Shown one piece after another: positions 51,767-60,502 of a DNA stretch of 64,000 nt. Location: positions 434,001 through 498,000 of the forward strand of contig NZ_CP043761.1 in NCBI RefSeq assembly GCF_008386395.1, given 5' to 3'. Made by a program: the position numbers and the translations under genes. The notes beneath the pieces were generated by a model. The model had not been told where the DNA came from. It made no database searches and was given only the letters and a program-made list of their open reading frames with translations. The first letter of the stretch is position 1. The number at the start of each line of letters is the position of its first letter. The DNA comes from Paenibacillus sp. 37. Lineage in GTDB: Bacteria; Bacillota; Bacilli; Paenibacillales; Paenibacillaceae.

Positions 51767-53482
51767 CTATGGTTTGGCAGTGTCGATCTCGAATTCGGCA
51801 TCCAGTGCATCCAGCGATTTGGTTAGCAGGTGTACCTTGATATTCCAACGTCCAGGCATGGAGATGTAATCTTCAGCCTTGTACATACCGGTGTCGTTTT
51901 TCGGAATGGTGATCTCATAGATCCCCATATCCATGTCCAGATGTGTGAGTGACAGTGTGATCTGTTCCAGATCATTAACGATACTGCCATCTGCACGTTT
52001 CACATCAACTTCGAATTGGTTCTCTCCCGTCACATTGGGACTCACCTGAAGTGTGATTGCCGAGCCATCATCTGTAGTCTTTGTCTCCTGATACGGTCCG
52101 ACTGCTACTGGTTGCCCCGGTGACAGATGTGTCAATACGGCGGCCAGAGCGAGAATTACAGCACCAGTAACAAGCTCGGCTTTTAGGCTGCCGGATAATC
52201 TGCTCCCCGTTGCTGCTCTAGCGAGTCGCGCATGACGCCATGCCAAGATAACCATCACAATTAGCAGCACGATCTTGCCGATCAGCACAAGACCATAGGC
52301 TGTAGTGAACAAGGAGGTCAGTACAGGCGCTGGTAGAATAATCAGACTACTGTATATTCCTGTAGCGACCAGAGCGGCTACAGCGCCGATTCCCCAAGCG
52401 GTAAACCTGCGTATGGCAGTCCAGTAGACTTCTCCTCGCACCTTGGAAGGCAGCTTGTCGGCGAGGGGAGGCAGACATATCGCCATGGCAGTCAATGCAC
52501 CAATCCAGAACGCCGCACCGATCAGGTGCACGAAGTCCATGGCAATAGCGAGAGCACGTTGATCCGCCGCAGCCGGATGTCCCGTCATGGCGTGAGTGAA
52601 CAGCCATCCAAGCACGAGCACGAGTGACCCGTAAGAAGACCAGATGCGAGCACGGATGGATCGATCACGATCATATCCGGAGAGAATCGTGACGGCCAGC
52701 AGCATTACAATGAGGATCTGTAACATCCAGATTTGGCCAAAGGATGTCAGTTTGAGCGCACTTCCGATCAGTGCCCAGCTTAGTTCGCTCAGAGCCACAC
52801 CAGATTCATACAACGTATTCAGTGGCAGGCTGACCAGAGCGGCAAAGGAAGCAGCAGCATAACTGATCCATAACAGTCTGTAGCTACCTGGAACATCCAT
52901 AGGCTCTCTTGTCATGGATGTTGGTGCAATTCGCAGCAGCAAGAATGCAAGTGTCCCCAGGATGACAGACAATCCGAGATACTGAATCCAGTCTGTCAGG
53001 GATACGATCCATTTCAGCGGCCCACCTGTTGAACCGGAACCAGATGTAAGATCACTTAGTCCGGCAGGAGAACCGGACGGTTCTCCGATATGGAAAACAT
53101 ATGCCCCTTGAATTGGGTGTCCATCGGCAGACACAGCTTTCCAGTTGACGGCATAAGTCCCGTTCCCGAGTCCAGCCCTCAGGCCAGTCTCCAGAATATG
53201 AGGGCGATCCGCATCGATCTGTACGGTTCCGTCATCTGCCTGAGTACCGTCAGGCCCGGTAATTTTAATATCATAAAAGGCCGTCTGCAAGGATTCGTTG
53301 AACTCCACCGTCAGCCGCTCCGGAGCAGCTACGAGGATCTCGTTCTCTCCTGGCGAAGCCTTAACAATATAAGCATGGGCAGATGCCCACTGTGGCATAA
53401 CAAGGCAGCACACAAGCAACAGACAGGTGACCAATGCCCAGTGCCGTTTGCCCCATTTCAGGGTAAAGCTTGTCAAAATCAA
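51767..53482 (-). CDS. ycnJ: CopC-CopD fusion copper import/resistance protein, YcnJ-like
   Basis: 571 residues from TTG at 53482 (or the TTG two codons later). The signal peptide ends near QWASA with the mature N-terminal His36 (HAYIVKASPGENEILVAAPE). The CopC domain to about 135 includes SADGHPIQGAYVFHIG. CopD follows with eight or nine transmembrane segments (about 155-455), including conserved His in FTHAMTGHPAAAD and DFVHLIGAAFWIGAL. A soluble C-terminal domain (YtkA-like, about 460-571) completes it. In B. subtilis YcnJ takes up copper under limitation and is encoded with ycnK and ycnI. No ycnK is present here; a two-component system lies upstream instead. Confidence 0.9.
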   Translation of the reverse strand: MILTSFTLKWGKRHWALVTCLLLVCCLVMPQWASAHAYIVKASPGENEILVAAPERLTVEFNESLQTAFYDIKITGPDGTQADDGTVQIDADRPHILETGLRAGLGNGTYAVNWKAVSADGHPIQGAYVFHIGEPSGSPAGLSDLTSGSGSTGGPLKWIVSLTDWIQYLGLSVILGTLAFLLLRIAPTSMTREPMDVPGSYRLLWISYAAASFAALVSLPLNTLYESGVALSELSWALIGSALKLTSFGQIWMLQILIVMLLAVTILSGYDRDRSIRARIWSSYGSLVLVLGWLFTHAMTGHPAAADQRALAIAMDFVHLIGAAFWIGALTAMAICLPPLADKLPSKVRGEVYWTAIRRFTAWGIGAVAALVATGIYSSLIILPAPVLTSLFTTAYGLVLIGKIVLLIVMVILAWRHARLARAATGSRLSGSLKAELVTGAVILALAAVLTHLSPGQPVAVGPYQETKTTDDGSAITLQVSPNVTGENQFEVDVKRADGSIVNDLEQITLSLTHLDMDMGIYEITIPKNDTGMYKAEDYISMPGRWNIKVHLLTKSLDALDAEFEIDTAKP

Positions 53483-53733
53483 AAAATCATCACCCTCAGG
53501 TTATAGATTTGTAGTCAATCCGGGTCCTTTATACACAATCTATCCCATTATAACTTTGTCCAAAATGACTGCGTATGACTACATTGGGCTATAAAAAAAC
53601 GATTTGGTCTGCATAATTGTGACAAAAGCATGAATGTGTATGGTACAGAGCACCCATCTCGTCTTATGTTACAAATCTCATATTGGTGTGGGATAAGTTT
53701 ATGCTACCATTCACATATTGCTACGAAGCCACG

Positions 53734-54390
53734 CTATTTGCGAAGTTTACGTCCCGCAAGCCCGCTCTCTAGCGCATAGCGGGTGAGTTGTACCCGGTTT
53801 TCCAGCTGGAGCTTCTGCAAAATGTTTTTTAGATGATTCTTCACCGTCTGGTCTGAAATACCGAGTTGATCGGCGATCTCCCGATTGGTATATCCCGCGG
53901 ATACCCATTGCAGAATCTCAAGCTCCCGCGCCGTTAGCGGGTTATCTTGCACATCTTCACTGCGTGGTGCGGGAAACTCCTGTAAAATCCGGTAAGCCAG
54001 TTCCTTACTGAGCGGTGCGTCGTCACTGACGATGGCGCGCAGGTATTCAAGCCAGGTGGAAGGCGTTAGATTTTTGAGCAAATAGCCTTGAGCGCCTTGT
54101 TTCAGTGCTTCGAACAGAAACGTCACATCATCCGATACCGTGACCATAACAACGATAACATAAGGGAATCGCAGCTTGATCTGACGGGTGGCTTCCAGCC
54201 CATCCATGCCCGGCATCTGCACGTCCATCAGGATCAGGTCGGGCATCCATTGCCCAGTGAGTTCCAGCGCTTCCTGTCCATTCGAAGCTGTACCAATCAC
54301 TTCAAACAGGCTGTCCTCGGATAAAATGCTACAGATCGCTTCACGCGCATGCGCATGATCATCAACAACCAATACACGTACATGTTCCAT
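53734..54390 (-). CDS. NarL/LuxR-type response regulator
   Basis: 218 residues from the ATG at 54390 (GGAAGGAG ten bases upstream); an ATG at 54399 overlaps the kinase stop and nearly abuts the site. The receiver domain has the phosphoacceptor Asp in LILMDVQMPGMDG (residue 56 from this start). The LuxR HTH is near the C-terminus (LTARELEILQWVSAGYTNRE, QTVKNHLKNILQKLQLENR). It is coupled to its kinase. It may control the copper genes 250 bp downstream, but this is not shown by the sequence. Confidence 0.9.
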   Translation of the reverse strand: MEHVRVLVVDDHAHAREAICSILSEDSLFEVIGTASNGQEALELTGQWMPDLILMDVQMPGMDGLEATRQIKLRFPYVIVVMVTVSDDVTFLFEALKQGAQGYLLKNLTPSTWLEYLRAIVSDDAPLSKELAYRILQEFPAPRSEDVQDNPLTARELEILQWVSAGYTNREIADQLGISDQTVKNHLKNILQKLQLENRVQLTRYALESGLAGRKLRK

Positions 54391-54391
54391 A

Positions 54392-55222
54392 TTAAGCATG
54401 CTCCTTCCCTATCGTCATTCGTGTATGCCCCGGTCTTGAATCGAGGGTAAAAGACCAACCCATCTCGGCAGCACGCTCCTTCGTAATTCGCAGTCCGTAC
54501 CGATCCTTCAGATGAAGAGGATCTCCGCTTAGTCCATTCCCATTATCCTGAATATAAATGAACCAGGCAATTGGATTACCTTCCGCATGAACCTGAACGC
54601 GGGTAGCCTGCGCGTGTTTGCGTACATTCAGTAACCCCTCCCGGATACAGGCGAGCAGTTCCACTTGCTCCTTGGAAGAGAACGTTACACCCCTTAGGTC
54701 CCAATGAATCTGTGCACCGGGTACCGTTTCTTTGACGAGCACTTCCACCTGCGCATGCAGTGAAATAATTTCTGATGTTACCGTAGAGGAAGGAACAAAA
54801 CGCAACTGTGCAATAGCTTGCCTTACATATGTATTGACTTCATGCACGGTTTTTTGAATCTCCTGGATCTCATGCTCATGTCCGCTCCCTGCCAGACTAC
54901 GGCCGGCTTTATCGGTCTTCACTGACAGCAGGAAAAGAGACTGAGATATGCCGTCGTGAAGTTCTCTTGCCAATTGGTCACGAGCTTCCAGGGCTGCTTT
55001 CGCTGCACGTTCCTGCTCCAGAGCAGCCCTGGCACCTTCGAGCATGCGGAACAATCGGCTGAGCAGTGTCACGCTGACGAGGTAAACGATGACCGGCGTT
55101 AACCAGTTTCCGGCATCCATCGAAAGGTACGGCATCAGAAACTGATGACGAATATATTCCCAGATGCCTACCGTGAATGTGGGGATCAGCAGAATCATCC
55201 ATTTAATTTGTTTATAGGACAT
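54392..55222 (-). CDS. NarL-system sensor histidine kinase (HisKA_3)
   Basis: 276 residues: two N-terminal transmembrane segments (IKWMILLIPTFTVGIWEYI and LTPVIVYLVSVTLLSRLF) with almost no external loop, a short coiled coil, the phosphoacceptor His89 in QLARELHDGISQSLFLL, and HATPase with ACIREGLLNVRKHAQATRVQ. The small intramembrane-type sensor resembles LiaS/DesK groups that detect membrane or envelope changes. It precedes its response regulator. Confidence 0.9.
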   Translation of the reverse strand: MSYKQIKWMILLIPTFTVGIWEYIRHQFLMPYLSMDAGNWLTPVIVYLVSVTLLSRLFRMLEGARAALEQERAAKAALEARDQLARELHDGISQSLFLLSVKTDKAGRSLAGSGHEHEIQEIQKTVHEVNTYVRQAIAQLRFVPSSTVTSEIISLHAQVEVLVKETVPGAQIHWDLRGVTFSSKEQVELLACIREGLLNVRKHAQATRVQVHAEGNPIAWFIYIQDNGNGLSGDPLHLKDRYGLRITKERAAEMGWSFTLDSRPGHTRMTIGKEHA

Positions 55223-55526
55223 GAATGCAGAACTCCTTTGATCTAGGATTAGCTTAATAAGGTAATTTATTTATACAGGGATGGGACCATTATAACGCAA
55301 GCTTGTCCAAGACCCTAGTCTGTGTCTTTGGAGAAAGCTGGGGAGGATCAGGGAGTATTTAGAAGGATATCTAAGAACGACAAGGGGTGAAATGTTGTCA
55401 CGCTAGGTGAGGGTTGGTGCATCCAGCTGAGGAAGGCTGAGTCCGTTTTCCCTATTGGAGAAGGTCCTCTATACTTATATAGAACGTGAATTCATTACAA
55501 AACATGTTAAGGAGTGAAGCAACAAC
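55223..55526. other. Intergenic region, no gene seen
   Basis: 304 bp between the divergent kinase gene and a small ORF. A minus-strand TATAAT (about 55290) may be the -10 of the two-component operon. No repeat, riboswitch or clear hairpin was recognised. Confidence 0.4.
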
Positions 55527-55694
55527 ATGAGTCAAGAAGTATTGGAACGTCGCAGTGAATTGCTCAAAAAGAACATTCACCAGATGCTTGTTCAAGACAA
55601 TCAGCACGGTATCAGTCGCCAAGACAACATGTTTTTGCAGCAGATGATCAAAGAGCTGCATCAGACCTCACATGAACTGAATACCAAATCTTAA
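55527..55694 (+). CDS. Small helical protein of 55 residues
   Basis: The ATG at 55527 has AAGGAGTG at normal spacing. The protein is charged and wholly helical (VLERRSELLKKNIHQMLVQD, NMFLQQMIKELHQTSHELNT) with no membrane segment or Cys. No family is recognised. The size and two-helix form recall Spo0E-like and other small regulators, but the Spo0E SxxLD motif is missing. A strong terminator follows. Confidence 0.65.
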   Translation: MSQEVLERRSELLKKNIHQMLVQDNQHGISRQDNMFLQQMIKELHQTSHELNTKS

Positions 55695-55756
55695 TGTAGA
55701 ATCTGCACGAGAATGAAGATGTCTGGTGTACGATTCATTCCATGAAAATGAAAATG

Positions 55757-55798
55757 GCGCTATCTCCGATCAGACCGGGGATAGCGCTTTGATTTTTT
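55757..55798. terminator. Bidirectional terminator
   Basis: GGCGCTATCTCC pairs with GGGGATAGCGC and is followed by TTTGATTTTTT. It lies between the 55-residue ORF and the convergent GGDEF/HD-GYP gene. Confidence 0.8.
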
Positions 55799-55826
55799 AA
55801 GAGCCTATAAAAAAGCCCCATTTATC

Positions 55827-57659
55827 TTACAGCAACTGTTGCTGAGCGGTTCTTTTCTCAATATACCGAATGAATAACTCGGCAAGCTCCGGATCGAACT
55901 GTGAACCCGAACATGCACGCAGCTCTCTAATGGCTTCCTCCACGTTCTTGGTCTCCTGATACGGCCGCTCTGTCGTCATGGCATCAAAGGAGTCAATCAC
56001 GGTCAGCATCCGGCACAGCCGGGGAATCTCGTTACCCTTTAGGCCGTAAGGGTAGCCCTTGCCATCATAGCGCTCGTGGTGAAGTTCAATATACGGAATC
56101 AGATCGGCGAAGCGATCGTTCGTGATCACCATTTTTTTGCCCCAGGTGACGTGTCCTTTGATCGTTTCCCATTCTTCTGGGGTGAGCTTGTCCTTTTTGT
56201 TCAGAATGGACCAAGGAATCTCCAGTTTGCCGATGTCATGAATCAGTGCTCCCAGCACGAAACGACGTTTCTCCGCATTGTCCAGTGCGAGCAATTCACT
56301 GATATCCAGTGCATATTTGTAGACCCGTTTGGAATGTTTGAACGTATCCATATCCTTGTATCTGAACAGATTGAGCTGCTGCTCGATGTCACGAACGTCC
56401 TGCACCAGATCAATCTCATGTTCCATACCATCATTGCTGCCGTGGCGGTGCACGTTGTTCTTGCCCTGTTTCTTCGCATAATACAGTGCTTTATCCGCCT
56501 GATCCACGAGCTGGGATTTGTTATACATATCCACCTGATAGGGCGCGACGCCAGCAGAGAAGGAGAGACAACCATGTGGAAACACTTCAACGCCTTCAAA
56601 CGGCGTGTCGTTCAATTGTTTACGCAGCTTGTTCATGAACCTGTAGGATTCGTCCAGCTCCATGCCTGGCATGAGCAAAGTGAACTCTTCCCCTCCATAA
56701 CGAAAAGCAGTAACAGGTGTGCCTTCCGTCTTGCGCATCAGAAAATCCCCCAGCAGGGCCAGCAGACTGTCACCTTGTAGGTGGCCAAACCGATCGTTAT
56801 ACTTTTTGAAATCATCGATATCAATAAGTCCCAGACAGAGCGGTGTTCCCTGCGTACGAGCGGTAGTTAGTTCATTTTCCAACATACTTTCAAAATAACT
56901 ATGGTTGAACAGACCTGTGCGTTGATCCGTGTTCGCCTTCTCCTCAATGCTCTGATACATGACAAACAACTGCTTGAATGCATGGGAGAGCAGAATGCTG
57001 AGACTCAGATACAACAACAGACCGAGTACGCCATTGTGCACAACCAGAATGGTCAATACTAGCGCCAGAATCAGCGTACATAAATAAACCAGCAGGGATT
57101 CGGTAACAAATGCCCGCTTCATCTGCTGTAATGCATCCTTTGTTGAGAAATGAAAGAATAAGCCAAGTGTGATCGTGTTGATGATGAAGTAGGCTGCGAG
57201 CGCTGCAAAATAAGGAATCAGGTTATAGCCGTCCAGCGTTCCCGATTGCCCGCCAGTCCACTCAAACACGGCAGCTGCTCCCGTAATCATGAGACTATAG
57301 ATGCTGAAATTAACAATGTGTTTCCACCAGGTTAGCTTGCGCTCTTTGATTAACAGGATGATGGAGACAGGAAGCAGTACAGATAAACTGAAAGCTCCGC
57401 CAAACATGAATATACAGGCAAGGTATACCGATGAATCCATGGATTGCTGATTGCCTTTGGGTGGAATCTGGAACGTGAAGTAATCCAGAATTAACGCCGC
57501 ACCCAGCATGGTGTAGACCATAACCCAATCCGCCGTGGTTAGATGAAGATAAGACCACTTGTTCATGTACAGAAAAACACCGATCCCGGTACAGCTAAGC
57601 AAAATAACATACAGACTGCTTCGATCTGCCTTATGGATAAGGTTACGAATAAAGTTCAT
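55827..57659 (-). CDS. Membrane GGDEF / HD-GYP cyclic-di-GMP enzyme
   Basis: 610 residues: about six or seven transmembrane segments in 1-230, a GGDEF domain with GGEEF at 322-326 (FRYGGEEFTLLMPG), and a C-terminal HD-GYP domain with His474-Asp475 (ALIHDIGKLEIPWSILNKKD) and the GYP signature at 535-537 (HHERYDGKGYPYG). Both motifs look intact, so the protein could make and break c-di-GMP, or one domain may be regulatory. It lies downstream of a DUF5317 gene and a 34-residue membrane peptide on the same strand. Confidence 0.92.
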   Translation of the reverse strand: MNFIRNLIHKADRSSLYVILLSCTGIGVFLYMNKWSYLHLTTADWVMVYTMLGAALILDYFTFQIPPKGNQQSMDSSVYLACIFMFGGAFSLSVLLPVSIILLIKERKLTWWKHIVNFSIYSLMITGAAAVFEWTGGQSGTLDGYNLIPYFAALAAYFIINTITLGLFFHFSTKDALQQMKRAFVTESLLVYLCTLILALVLTILVVHNGVLGLLLYLSLSILLSHAFKQLFVMYQSIEEKANTDQRTGLFNHSYFESMLENELTTARTQGTPLCLGLIDIDDFKKYNDRFGHLQGDSLLALLGDFLMRKTEGTPVTAFRYGGEEFTLLMPGMELDESYRFMNKLRKQLNDTPFEGVEVFPHGCLSFSAGVAPYQVDMYNKSQLVDQADKALYYAKKQGKNNVHRHGSNDGMEHEIDLVQDVRDIEQQLNLFRYKDMDTFKHSKRVYKYALDISELLALDNAEKRRFVLGALIHDIGKLEIPWSILNKKDKLTPEEWETIKGHVTWGKKMVITNDRFADLIPYIELHHERYDGKGYPYGLKGNEIPRLCRMLTVIDSFDAMTTERPYQETKNVEEAIRELRACSGSQFDPELAELFIRYIEKRTAQQQLL

Positions 57660-57776
57660 AAAAAATCTCCTGCTTGGGTTTAGTCTACTCTTGATGTGTA
57701 TATAATTGGTGTTCTTGTATTGGGATATATTATATAGATGTTTAACATACCAATTTGCCTGGCAAAAATCCAGAAA

Positions 57777-57804
57777 GAAAAAACAGGCCGCTGGCAGCCT
57801 GTTT
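57777..57804 (-). terminator. Terminator after the 34-residue membrane peptide
   Basis: On the minus strand, AAACAGGCTGCCAGCGGCCTG forms a stem that ends in TTTTTTC. The downstream GGDEF/HD-GYP gene therefore probably has its own promoter. Confidence 0.7.
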
Positions 57805-57826
57805 GTCTTGTTTGGCGGTATGGATA

Positions 57827-57931
57827 CTAGCCGCCCAGCTTGTATCCCGAGGTTAATGCTACAACGACAGAAGCCACGATGATTGCGTTGATGACAATGC
57901 GGGAATATTTCACACCTTCAAATTTTTTCAT
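57827..57931 (-). CDS. 34-residue single-pass membrane peptide
   Basis: ATG at 57931 with GGGAGG eight bases upstream. The N-terminus is charged (MKKFEGVKYSR) and is followed by one hydrophobic helix (IVINAIIVASVVVALTSGY) and KLGG. The clear ribosome binding site, the terminator and the conserved-looking amphipathic start support a real gene. It lies 39 bp after the DUF5317 gene. The role is unknown. Confidence 0.65.
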   Translation of the reverse strand: MKKFEGVKYSRIVINAIIVASVVVALTSGYKLGG

Positions 57932-57970
57932 GGAGAAGACCTCCCTTCCTTGGAGTCTACCTGGTTCTCT

Positions 57971-58561
57971 TTAAGCCTGATGAGTTTTAGCGGTTTGTAC
58001 AGCCTTTTTGTCCCGATTCACCATCATGTATTGGATAAAAAGGAATATGCCAATATTCATGACCACATCACCGATGCTGATGACTTGAGTCCGTGGATAA
58101 GGGCTTGAGAGTGGGATGATATCACCGAGAAAAGGCAAATGTGTAGATGCATCCATCATAAAATGCTTCGATACGGCGCCGCCTTCCCGTAGCATGTCTA
58201 CATAGTAGGGTCCCAGTACAGCGGAGGCTTCCACAGAAACAGGCATGCGCCCACCGTTTACAGCCATAACGGCAAAATTGAGAAATACCCCAATCCAGAT
58301 GAGCATGAAACCGGTATGGTGTCTGTTGAGCCACAGAAAAGCGAGCCCTGTGATGTAGACGGCAGCAAAGAGATATCCATTAATGGATGCCACCCATTCG
58401 AATCGTTCCTGGAGATAGAAAATAAAGAACTGGATTAGCAGCAGTACAGGGAAAATCCAGCCGCTTCGCAGCTTGAGTGCTGCAAACTGGTTGAGCCCAT
58501 GCCGCAACCCTCCCCGAAAAAAACCAACGATTAAGCCTAGTAGAATACCGTCATATACCAT
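57971..58561 (-). CDS. DUF5317 family membrane protein
   Basis: 196 residues with five or six transmembrane segments: GILLGLIVGFFRGGLRHGLN, then FPVLLLIQFFIFYLQERF, GYLFAAVYITGLAFLWLNRH and GFMLIWIGVFLNFAVMAVNG, followed by GRMPVSVEA, the segment typical of DUF5317. The function is unknown. It is upstream of the 34-residue peptide and the c-di-GMP enzyme on the same strand. Confidence 0.83.
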   Translation of the reverse strand: MVYDGILLGLIVGFFRGGLRHGLNQFAALKLRSGWIFPVLLLIQFFIFYLQERFEWVASINGYLFAAVYITGLAFLWLNRHHTGFMLIWIGVFLNFAVMAVNGGRMPVSVEASAVLGPYYVDMLREGGAVSKHFMMDASTHLPFLGDIIPLSSPYPRTQVISIGDVVMNIGIFLFIQYMMVNRDKKAVQTAKTHQA

Positions 58562-58691
58562 GGAGTAACTCCTGTTCGTGCGGAGATATGCAATATGATT
58601 GCGTGTTTGTGTACATAAAGGATTCGACCTTATATTGGTAATTCCTGCATGAGAAAAATGATTTTGTAGAAGAAATTCGCAAAATGCTGCA

Positions 58692-58752
58692 CAAAAAACC
58701 GCCTTTACGAATCTAGGGGTCGAAAACCCTGGAAAATTCGGTGAAGACGGTT
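58692..58752 (-). terminator. Long hairpin terminator after the exported protein gene
   Basis: On the minus strand, AACCGTCTTCACCGAAT pairs with ATTCGTAAAGGCGGTT and is followed by TTTTG. An inner hairpin CAGGGTTTTCGACCCCTAG fills the loop. Confidence 0.7.
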
Positions 58753-58803
58753 GCTTATAATGGCAAAATACGAGCTTTAATTCGGTTGGAGACGGAATTT
58801 ATT

Positions 58804-60225
58804 TTATTCAGATCCACCGTTCAGATAGTTGAAGAAGGGCTGGTCCACCCAGAAGTCATACGTCGAAATGTCCGCATCAGGAGCCAGCTTTAGGAAACCT
58901 TCCCGAATGGATTTGGCATTTTCCTTCAGAGAGAAGGACTGAGCATAGTAATTGCCAAGCGCGATCTTATTATTGGAAATGACTGGATAGCTGGCCAATG
59001 CCGTTGGTGAGTAATAAAGTGGTTGCCACCAGGAATTGAGAATCAATGGAGATGTACTGTCACTGTTCTTCTTGGCATATTTCAGAACAATATCATTGAA
59101 GCGGACTTTGTCTGCCACATTGTTGAACTCGAACTGAATATCATATTCCTTCGCAGAAGCGATATAGTTGCCGTTTTCGATCTGTGTCACTTTATAGTCT
59201 GGCGTTTCCTTCGGCTCTCCCCATTCCTTCAAATAAATGAAGGCAGATGTCTTCGGCTGGAATTGCACATCAGCATCAATACCTTCGCTACGCAACAAAC
59301 CAACCAACTGTACAGCATGTTGAATATTATCGTGGCCGTAGGTAAGTGTCAGTTCATCGATAAAGTTGGAATCAAAGCGGCTATCCTTCAGATTATAACC
59401 TGTTACGAGATCATCTCGCAGGGCCTGATCCACAATCTTTCTCAGCTCAGGTGATTCGATCAGATCCGCTGTGCGATATGCAGCATACAGTTTGGAATAG
59501 ATGTCCGCATCGCCGGAACGCCCAATCTCATGTTTGTATTTCCCTTGACTGACCAATACACGTCCAAGCAGATTATCAGCGAAATCTTTACTTGCTATGC
59601 CACCCTTAAGGAGAGCGGGGTATAAGCTTTCGGGAATCAGGCCTGTATCAATCGCTGCAGCCAGTTCCTGTGCGGCTTGTCCCTGAACACGGTTCGGGTT
59701 AATGCCAACTTTGGCAAGTGCTTTGGCCGTTTTCTCTGTGGGATATGTATAAGCGAGTTCCTTGAATCCGGCTGCTTTCACCGCGATGAAGACGGCAGTA
59801 TAAGTGCTCAGTTGATCCTTGGCACGTACTTCTGTACCTGTAAGAACCCCACTATTGAATAAGGAAACGGCAGCGACATAAGAAGAATCACCCGAGGCCA
59901 GATCGGTAAAGACAGGAGCTTTGGCTTCACTGTCACTTGCTTGAGTTGCTTCCGTGATGGCTGCAATGGCTTGAATGAAATCACCTTTGGTTATCTGTTG
60001 CGGCAATTGTATGTTGTATTTCGCTTGCAAGAATTGAGCAAAATCCGCTGCGCTTTCCGTATAAGCGACTGGAGCCTGAGCTACTGGTCCTTTGACACTT
60101 TGTGAAGTGGTGGGTTTAGCCAGAGTTGCAGATGCTGCAGAAGCGGAAGCGGGCAAGCTAAGGCTGCCGAGTGTTACCGGAGCGGCGAGTAGGGCCGCCA
60201 ACGTGATCTGGGTGATTTTTTTCAA
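58804..60225 (-). CDS. Exported protein of unknown function, 473 residues
   Basis: Signal peptide (LAALLAAPVTLGSLSLPASA, cleavage near ASAA), then a Ser/Thr/Pro-rich stretch. Two or three helical repeats that weakly resemble SLH modules (FAQFLQAKYNIQLPQQITKG, APVFTDLASGDSSYVAAVSL, FNSGVLTGTEV) span about 60-200. The C-terminal half (about 230-473) is a mixed fold, rich in Tyr and Trp (LILNSWWQPLYYSPTALASY). I do not recognise a catalytic family. It is probably a cell-surface or secreted protein. Monocistronic. Confidence 0.7.
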   Translation of the reverse strand: MKKITQITLAALLAAPVTLGSLSLPASASAASATLAKPTTSQSVKGPVAQAPVAYTESAADFAQFLQAKYNIQLPQQITKGDFIQAIAAITEATQASDSEAKAPVFTDLASGDSSYVAAVSLFNSGVLTGTEVRAKDQLSTYTAVFIAVKAAGFKELAYTYPTEKTAKALAKVGINPNRVQGQAAQELAAAIDTGLIPESLYPALLKGGIASKDFADNLLGRVLVSQGKYKHEIGRSGDADIYSKLYAAYRTADLIESPELRKIVDQALRDDLVTGYNLKDSRFDSNFIDELTLTYGHDNIQHAVQLVGLLRSEGIDADVQFQPKTSAFIYLKEWGEPKETPDYKVTQIENGNYIASAKEYDIQFEFNNVADKVRFNDIVLKYAKKNSDSTSPLILNSWWQPLYYSPTALASYPVISNNKIALGNYYAQSFSLKENAKSIREGFLKLAPDADISTYDFWVDQPFFNYLNGGSE

Positions 60226-60437
60226 ATGAATAGCCTCCTTAAAATGGGTTGGAAAATAAGTAGCTTTCGGTTATAATCCTGACAAATCCTATCAGAATAG
60301 AATAATTGGATTGACTTTAGCACGGAGACGCGCTGGATGTCAATGGAAAAAAAGCTTGCTATAAAGCGGTTTCCAAAGCTTGGTAGAAAGCAAATCATCA
60401 AATATATTCTAATTGAGTGTATACGCTCAAAGATTTA

Positions 60438-60467
60438 TTGACAAGGATCGACAGTATCCGCTAGGAT
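60438..60467 (+). promoter_or_regulatory. Putative sigma-A promoter of the nup operon
   Basis: TTGACA (60438-60443), 18 bp, TAGGAT (60462-60467), about 35 bp before the lipoprotein start. Confidence 0.65.
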
Positions 60468-60502
60468 AAGAAAAAAGAATATTGAAAAGGGGTATTTTCA
60501 AA

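Noticed and set aside
56076..56780. 234-residue plus-strand ORF
   Set aside because: It is antisense to the GGDEF/HD-GYP gene; His/Phe-rich composition typical of a shadow frame.
60340..60390. cre site AAAGCGGTTTCCAAA upstream of nupN
   Set aside because: It lacks the conserved TG in the left arm of the CcpA consensus.
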